DNA of 9,329 nt from Chloroflexota bacterium. Its GTDB lineage: Bacteria > Chloroflexota > Limnocylindria > Limnocylindrales > CSP1-4. Shown one piece after another: positions 5,635 through 9,329 of the stretch. The DNA lies in assembly GCA_013813905.1 (NCBI GenBank), contig JACCQX010000174.1, forward strand, positions 1 to 9,329, given 5' to 3'. The position numbers and the translations under genes are program-made. The notes under the pieces are model-generated. The model searched no databases. It worked only from the letters and a program-made list of their open reading frames with translations, and was not told the DNA's origin. The number at the start of each line of letters is the position of its first letter. The first letter of the stretch is position 1.

Positions 5635-8463
5635 ATGCCGGAGCCGTCACCCGGAGCGGTCCAGCGCGACCCCCGGATCAAGTCCTTGCCAGCTGCCCAG
5701 ATCCGCCAGCGCTTCCTGGACTTCTTCGCTGCGCGGGGCCACACGGTGGTGCCCAGCGCCAGCCTCGTGCCCGCCGGGGACCAGACGCTGCTCTTCACCA
5801 ACAGCGGTATGGTGCAGTTCAAGGATGTGCTGCGCGGCGTCGAGACACGCTCGTACCAGCGAGCCGTGGACGCGCAGCGCTGCCTGCGCGTGGCGGGCAA
5901 GCACAACGATTTCGAGGAGGTCGGCCGGAAGCCCGGTTCGCACACGTTCTTCGAGATGCTGGGCAACTGGAGCTTCGGCGACTACTTCAAGCGCGAAGCC
6001 ATCCATTGGGCCTGGGAGCTGCTGACTCAGGACTTCGGCATCCCTGCCGAACGGCTCGGCGTGACCACCTACCGGGACGATGAGGAGGCCCGGGCCGTCT
6101 GGCGGGATGAGATCGGTATCGCGCCAGAGCGGATGGCGAGGTGGGGCGATGTCGACGCCGGCGACGACAGCAACTTCTGGCGTATGGCCGAGACAGGTCC
6201 CTGCGGCCCATGCAGCGAGATCTTCTTCGATCGAGGCGTCCATCTCGCGGAGGGCCCCGAGTGCATCCCCGATCACGCCGATTCGTGCCCGCGTTGGCTG
6301 GAGATCTGGAATCTCGTCTTCATGGAGTTCGATCAGCGTTCGGAGGGCCGCGTCCCGCTGCCGTTCAAGAGCGTCGATACCGGCATGGGCTTCGAACGTC
6401 TGACGAGCGTCCTCCAGCAGGTGCCCACCAACTACGACACGGACCTCTTCACGCCCATCCATGATCGGTTGCGGGCGCTGCTCGGCCATGACCCCGATGC
6501 CTTCGAGCAGGAGCGCTTCAGCTACCAGGTCATCGCCGATCACTCCCGCGCGGCGACCTTCCTCATCGCCGATGGCGTGCTGCCCGCCAACGAGGGCCGC
6601 GGCTACGTGCTGCGTCGCATCATTCGGCGGGCGGTGCGCCATGGCCGGCTGCTGGGGCGTCGCGAGCCTTTCCTGGCCCAGACGGCAGAGGTCGTCATCG
6701 AGTCGATGCGCGAGGCCCACCCCATCGTCGAGGAGCGGCGCGAGAGCATCCTGGGCACCATCACCCGCGAGGAGTCGCAGTTCGCGCGGACACTGGACGC
6801 CGGCACCATCCATCTGGAGGAGGCGCTCATCCCGCTTACCTCAGCCGAGCGCCAGGTGGGCCGACGGGCCGAGGATCTGCCGGCGGACGCGCCCGTCCTC
6901 CCGGGTGAGACGGGTTTCCGCCTGCACGACACGTACGGCTTCCCCATCGACCTGACCGTAGAGCTCGCCGCTGAGTACGGCGTACGTGTGGACCGCCCGG
7001 GTTTCGACGAGGCGCTGGCTGAGCAGCGTGACCGGAGCCGCTCAGGCAAGAAGGCGGACCTGGCCCGCCAGGCAGGCCGCACGTCGCTGTATGACGGCAT
7101 CGCGCGGCGCGTGGGGGACAGCACCTTCCTGGGCTACCAGACGTCCAGCTCCGAGGCGCGCATCGTGGCCATCCTACGCGAGGCGACCGAGTACGAGGAG
7201 CTGGAGGCCAAGCCGGAGATCGAGCTCCGCGCGGGGGCCGCCGCGGAGGCGGAGCTGGTGCTCGACGCGACGCCCTTCTACGCGGAGGGCGGTGGCCAGG
7301 TGGGCGACCAGGGCGTGATCCGCGACGGGGCGGACGGTCAGCCCCTCTTCACGGTGACCGACACGCAGCGACCGGTGGGCGGTCTCGTCGTGCACCGCGG
7401 CTTGCTGCACGGCCGCGTGGCGGTCGGCCAAACGGTCACGGCCGAGGTCGACCCGACGCGGCGGGCCAGCACGATGCGCAACCACACCGGCACCCACGTG
7501 CTACATCGGGCGCTGCGCAACACGGTCGGTGAGGCGGCGCGCCAGGCCGGGTCACTGGTGACACCCGACTACCTGCGCTTCGACTATCCCGCCGACCGGC
7601 CGCTCTCCGACGACGAGAAGCGGACCATCGAGGGCGAGGTCCGGCGCGTCATCCGTGATGACAAGCACGTCGAGCCGCGTTACATGACCATGGCGGAGGC
7701 CGTCGCCGCGGGCGCCGACGCGTTCTTCGATGAGAAGTACGGCGAGCAGGTGCGCGTGGTGTTCGTGGACGGCTACAGCCGCGAGCTCTGTGGCGGCACG
7801 CACTGTCGTGCCACGGGCCAGATCGGTGGCTTCTTCATCACCGGCGAGCGCTCCATCGGTTCCGGCATGCGGCGCATCGAGGCGGTCACCGGCGAGGCAG
7901 CCGAGCGCCTGGTGCAGGAGCGCTTCGGCATCCTGGAGCGCGCCACGGCGGCGGCCGGCGCCCGAGAGCCGGAGGCCCTGCCTGAGCGCGTGGCCGAGCT
8001 GCAGGCGCGCGTCAAGGAGCTGGAGAGACGCATCCGTGCCGGCGCCCAGGCAGGCGGACCCGTGCGGCCGGGGGAACTGGTCAGCAGCGCCCTCTCCGTC
8101 GACGGCACGCGCTTCGTGCCCTATGCCGCAGCATTCGAGTCGTTGGAGCAGCTGAAGGGTTACGCCAGGGATCTGCGCAACGCGCTTGGCAACGGGGTCA
8201 TCGCGCTGGCCCTGGAGGCTGATGAGCCGCAGCTGTTCGTCACCGTCTCGGACGACCTGGTGCAGCGGGGAGTCTCGGCGGGCCTGCTGGTGCAGAGCGG
8301 TGCGCCGGTCATCGAGGGGCGCGGCGGCGGCCGGGCAGAGATGGCCCAGGCACGGGGCCGTCGTCGTGACCGCCTGCCCTCTGCGCTGGAGGCAATCCGC
8401 CAGGCGCTGGCGGCGCAGCTTGGCGAGGAACCGGGAACGCCAGCGCCCGACCCGGTGCCCTAG
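5635..8463 (+). CDS. alaS: Alanyl-tRNA synthetase
   Basis: A 942-residue class II synthetase that charges tRNA-Ala and clears mischarged Ser/Gly-tRNA. Catalytic core: FTNSGMVQFKDV near the N-terminus; motif 2 region RCLRVAGKHNDFEEVG (82-97) with HTFFEMLGNWSFGDYFK (103-119); MAETGPCGPCSEI; and motif 3 GMGFERL (250-256). The editing domain has the zinc ligands in HTGTH (His617, His621) and CGGTH (Cys719, His723), plus AEGGGQVGDQG. A coiled-coil linker (about 780-805) leads to the C-Ala/DHHA1 domain with EGRGGGRAEMAQARG. Length is slightly above the usual 870-900, from a short N-terminal extension and a Pro-rich tail (EEPGTPAPDPVP). The frame is open upstream to 5389, but those 82 codons are not AlaRS-like and overlap the divergent gene; ATG 5635 follows a putative promoter. 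All key residues are intact, so it should be functional. The FtsA-like gene begins 6 nt after the stop. Confidence 0.98.
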   Translation: MPEPSPGAVQRDPRIKSLPAAQIRQRFLDFFAARGHTVVPSASLVPAGDQTLLFTNSGMVQFKDVLRGVETRSYQRAVDAQRCLRVAGKHNDFEEVGRKPGSHTFFEMLGNWSFGDYFKREAIHWAWELLTQDFGIPAERLGVTTYRDDEEARAVWRDEIGIAPERMARWGDVDAGDDSNFWRMAETGPCGPCSEIFFDRGVHLAEGPECIPDHADSCPRWLEIWNLVFMEFDQRSEGRVPLPFKSVDTGMGFERLTSVLQQVPTNYDTDLFTPIHDRLRALLGHDPDAFEQERFSYQVIADHSRAATFLIADGVLPANEGRGYVLRRIIRRAVRHGRLLGRREPFLAQTAEVVIESMREAHPIVEERRESILGTITREESQFARTLDAGTIHLEEALIPLTSAERQVGRRAEDLPADAPVLPGETGFRLHDTYGFPIDLTVELAAEYGVRVDRPGFDEALAEQRDRSRSGKKADLARQAGRTSLYDGIARRVGDSTFLGYQTSSSEARIVAILREATEYEELEAKPEIELRAGAAAEAELVLDATPFYAEGGGQVGDQGVIRDGADGQPLFTVTDTQRPVGGLVVHRGLLHGRVAVGQTVTAEVDPTRRASTMRNHTGTHVLHRALRNTVGEAARQAGSLVTPDYLRFDYPADRPLSDDEKRTIEGEVRRVIRDDKHVEPRYMTMAEAVAAGADAFFDEKYGEQVRVVFVDGYSRELCGGTHCRATGQIGGFFITGERSIGSGMRRIEAVTGEAAERLVQERFGILERATAAAGAREPEALPERVAELQARVKELERRIRAGAQAGGPVRPGELVSSALSVDGTRFVPYAAAFESLEQLKGYARDLRNALGNGVIALALEADEPQLFVTVSDDLVQRGVSAGLLVQSGAPVIEGRGGGRAEMAQARGRRRDRLPSALEAIRQALAAQLGEEPGTPAPDPVP

Positions 8464-8469
8464 ACGACG

Positions 8470-9329
8470 ATGGCGTTTTGGCGCCGCCTCCTTCAGCGCG
8501 AAGAGACCGATCCGGTGGCGGCCTGCGCCGTGCTGGACGTCGGCACGGAGTTCGCCAAGGCGCTCGTCTTCGAGATCGACGGTGACCATCACGGCGTGGT
8601 GCGGGGCGTCGGGCGCAAGCGCCAGGGTCTCTCGCATATGCAGTCGGGCACCGTGGCCGACATCAGGGCGGTCGTGGACAACTGTCAGGTGGCGCTCCAG
8701 GAGGCCGAGGAGATGGCGGGCTTCCGCTCCACCCAGGTAGTCATCGGCATCGCCGGCGAACTGGTCAAGGGCTTCACCATCAGCCGCGACCAGGAGCGCA
8801 AGCGCGCCGACCAGCCCATCACCGATCACGAGCTCCAGCGCCTCATCGACGTGGTCCAGCGCGAGGCCCTGCACGATGCCGAACGGGCCATCACCTGGGA
8901 GACGGGCCTGGCCAACGTGGACATCCGGCTGGTCCACGCGGCGGTCACCGGCGCGACCATCGACGGCTATGCCGTCACCAACCCGGTGGGCTTCCAGGGT
9001 CGCCACGTGCGCCTGAGCATCTTCAATGCGTTCGCGCCCCTGGTGCACCTCGGCGCCCTCCAGAGCGTGGCCAGTCAGCTGGATCTCGAGTTGCTGGCCA
9101 TCGTCGCGGAGCCATACGCCGTGGCCCGCTGCCTGGGCGGTGACCAGGTCCAGGGGGCCGGAGCGCTGTTCATCGACGTTGGTGGCGGGACCACGGACGT
9201 GGCCCTCGTCCGGGGTGGTGGCGTGGAGGGCACGCGCATGTTCGCCCTGGGCGGCCGGGCCTTCACCAAGTCCCTGGCTGACCGCTTGGAGCTGCCCTTC
9301 GCCCGGGCCGAGGAGCTCAAGGTGGATTT
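8470..9329 (+). CDS. FtsA-like actin-fold ATPase (5' part; runs off the window)
   Basis: The first 286 codons of an FtsA/Hsp70-superfamily ATPase; the end is outside the window. Visible: the phosphate-1 loop LDVGTEFAKALV (22-33); VADIRAVVDNCQVALQEAEEMAG, typical of FtsA subdomain 1A; an SHS2-like 1C segment from VVIGIAGELVKGF through RADQPITDHELQRLIDVV; then LDLELLAIVAEPYAVARCLG; phosphate-2 FIDVGGGTTDVALV (about 234-247); and FALGGRAFTKSLADRLELPFARAEELK, which matches the FtsA GG-AFT-LA pattern. Bacterial FtsA ties FtsZ to the membrane at division. Whether this is the true FtsA or a paralogue cannot be decided: ftsZ and ftsQ are not in view and the C-terminal targeting helix is off the edge. 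The N-terminus MAFWRRLLQR is aromatic and basic like a short amphipathic anchor. The ATG lies 6 nt after alaS with no Shine-Dalgarno, so it is probably cotranscribed and reached by reinitiation. Confidence 0.88.
   Translation, partial: MAFWRRLLQREETDPVAACAVLDVGTEFAKALVFEIDGDHHGVVRGVGRKRQGLSHMQSGTVADIRAVVDNCQVALQEAEEMAGFRSTQVVIGIAGELVKGFTISRDQERKRADQPITDHELQRLIDVVQREALHDAERAITWETGLANVDIRLVHAAVTGATIDGYAVTNPVGFQGRHVRLSIFNAFAPLVHLGALQSVASQLDLELLAIVAEPYAVARCLGGDQVQGAGALFIDVGGGTTDVALVRGGGVEGTRMFALGGRAFTKSLADRLELPFARAEELKVD

Noticed and set aside
5647..6813. A 388-codon open frame on the - strand over alaS
   Set aside because: Antisense to the catalytic core of alaS, whose conserved motifs leave no doubt about the coding strand.
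7552..9048. A 498-codon open frame on the - strand across alaS and the ftsA-like gene
   Set aside because: It lies antisense to two well-supported genes, and its translation is His/Arg/Leu-rich with no domain; GC-rich DNA commonly gives such antisense frames.

Overview
This is a GC-rich bacterial chromosome segment (about 70% G+C by eye), densely coding, with housekeeping genes on the + strand interrupted by a two-gene surface-chemistry block on the - strand. Composition, a promoter style lacking Shine-Dalgarno sites, and the gene set suggest a high-GC bacterium, possibly of the Chloroflexota (Limnocylindria-like). That placement is inference: no rRNA or clade-specific marker is present. Layout: (1) 28-1209, a cysteine desulfurase of the IscS/NifS/YrvO group; (2) 1229-2458, MnmA, the tRNA 2-thiouridylase that uses such a sulfur donor; (3) 2455-2739, a small three-helix membrane protein starting on a GTGA overlap with mnmA; (4) 2772-3191, a membrane-anchored coiled-coil protein resembling DUF948; (5) 3194-4099 on the - strand, a PAPS-dependent sulfotransferase; (6) about 4096-5496 on the - strand, a GT4-type glycosyltransferase coupled to the sulfotransferase by an ATGA overlap; (7) 5635-8463, alanyl-tRNA synthetase; (8) from 8470 to the window edge, the first 286 codons of an FtsA-like actin-fold ATPase. 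Working relations: desulfurase plus MnmA form a sulfur-relay pair for s2U34 in tRNA Lys/Glu/Gln, and alaS lies downstream on the same strand. The desulfurase-mnmA-...-alaS order recalls the Bacillus yrvO-mnmA-...-alaS neighbourhood. The glycosyltransferase and sulfotransferase form their own - strand operon, probably building or decorating a sulfated glycan or glycolipid; it is divergent from alaS and convergent with the coiled-coil gene. The clearest non-gene signal is regulatory. The three + strand genes with room for their own promoter (desulfurase, mnmA, alaS) each carry TANNNT 6-7 nt before the ATG and no Shine-Dalgarno, the layout expected of leaderless mRNAs. The coiled-coil gene instead has a strong AAGGAG-type site. 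The divergent region 5497-5634 also holds a 10-bp tandem repeat and two copies of GGCGGCCGC. I found no RNA genes, CRISPR, insertion sequences or intrinsic terminators, and no convincing new multi-gene system.
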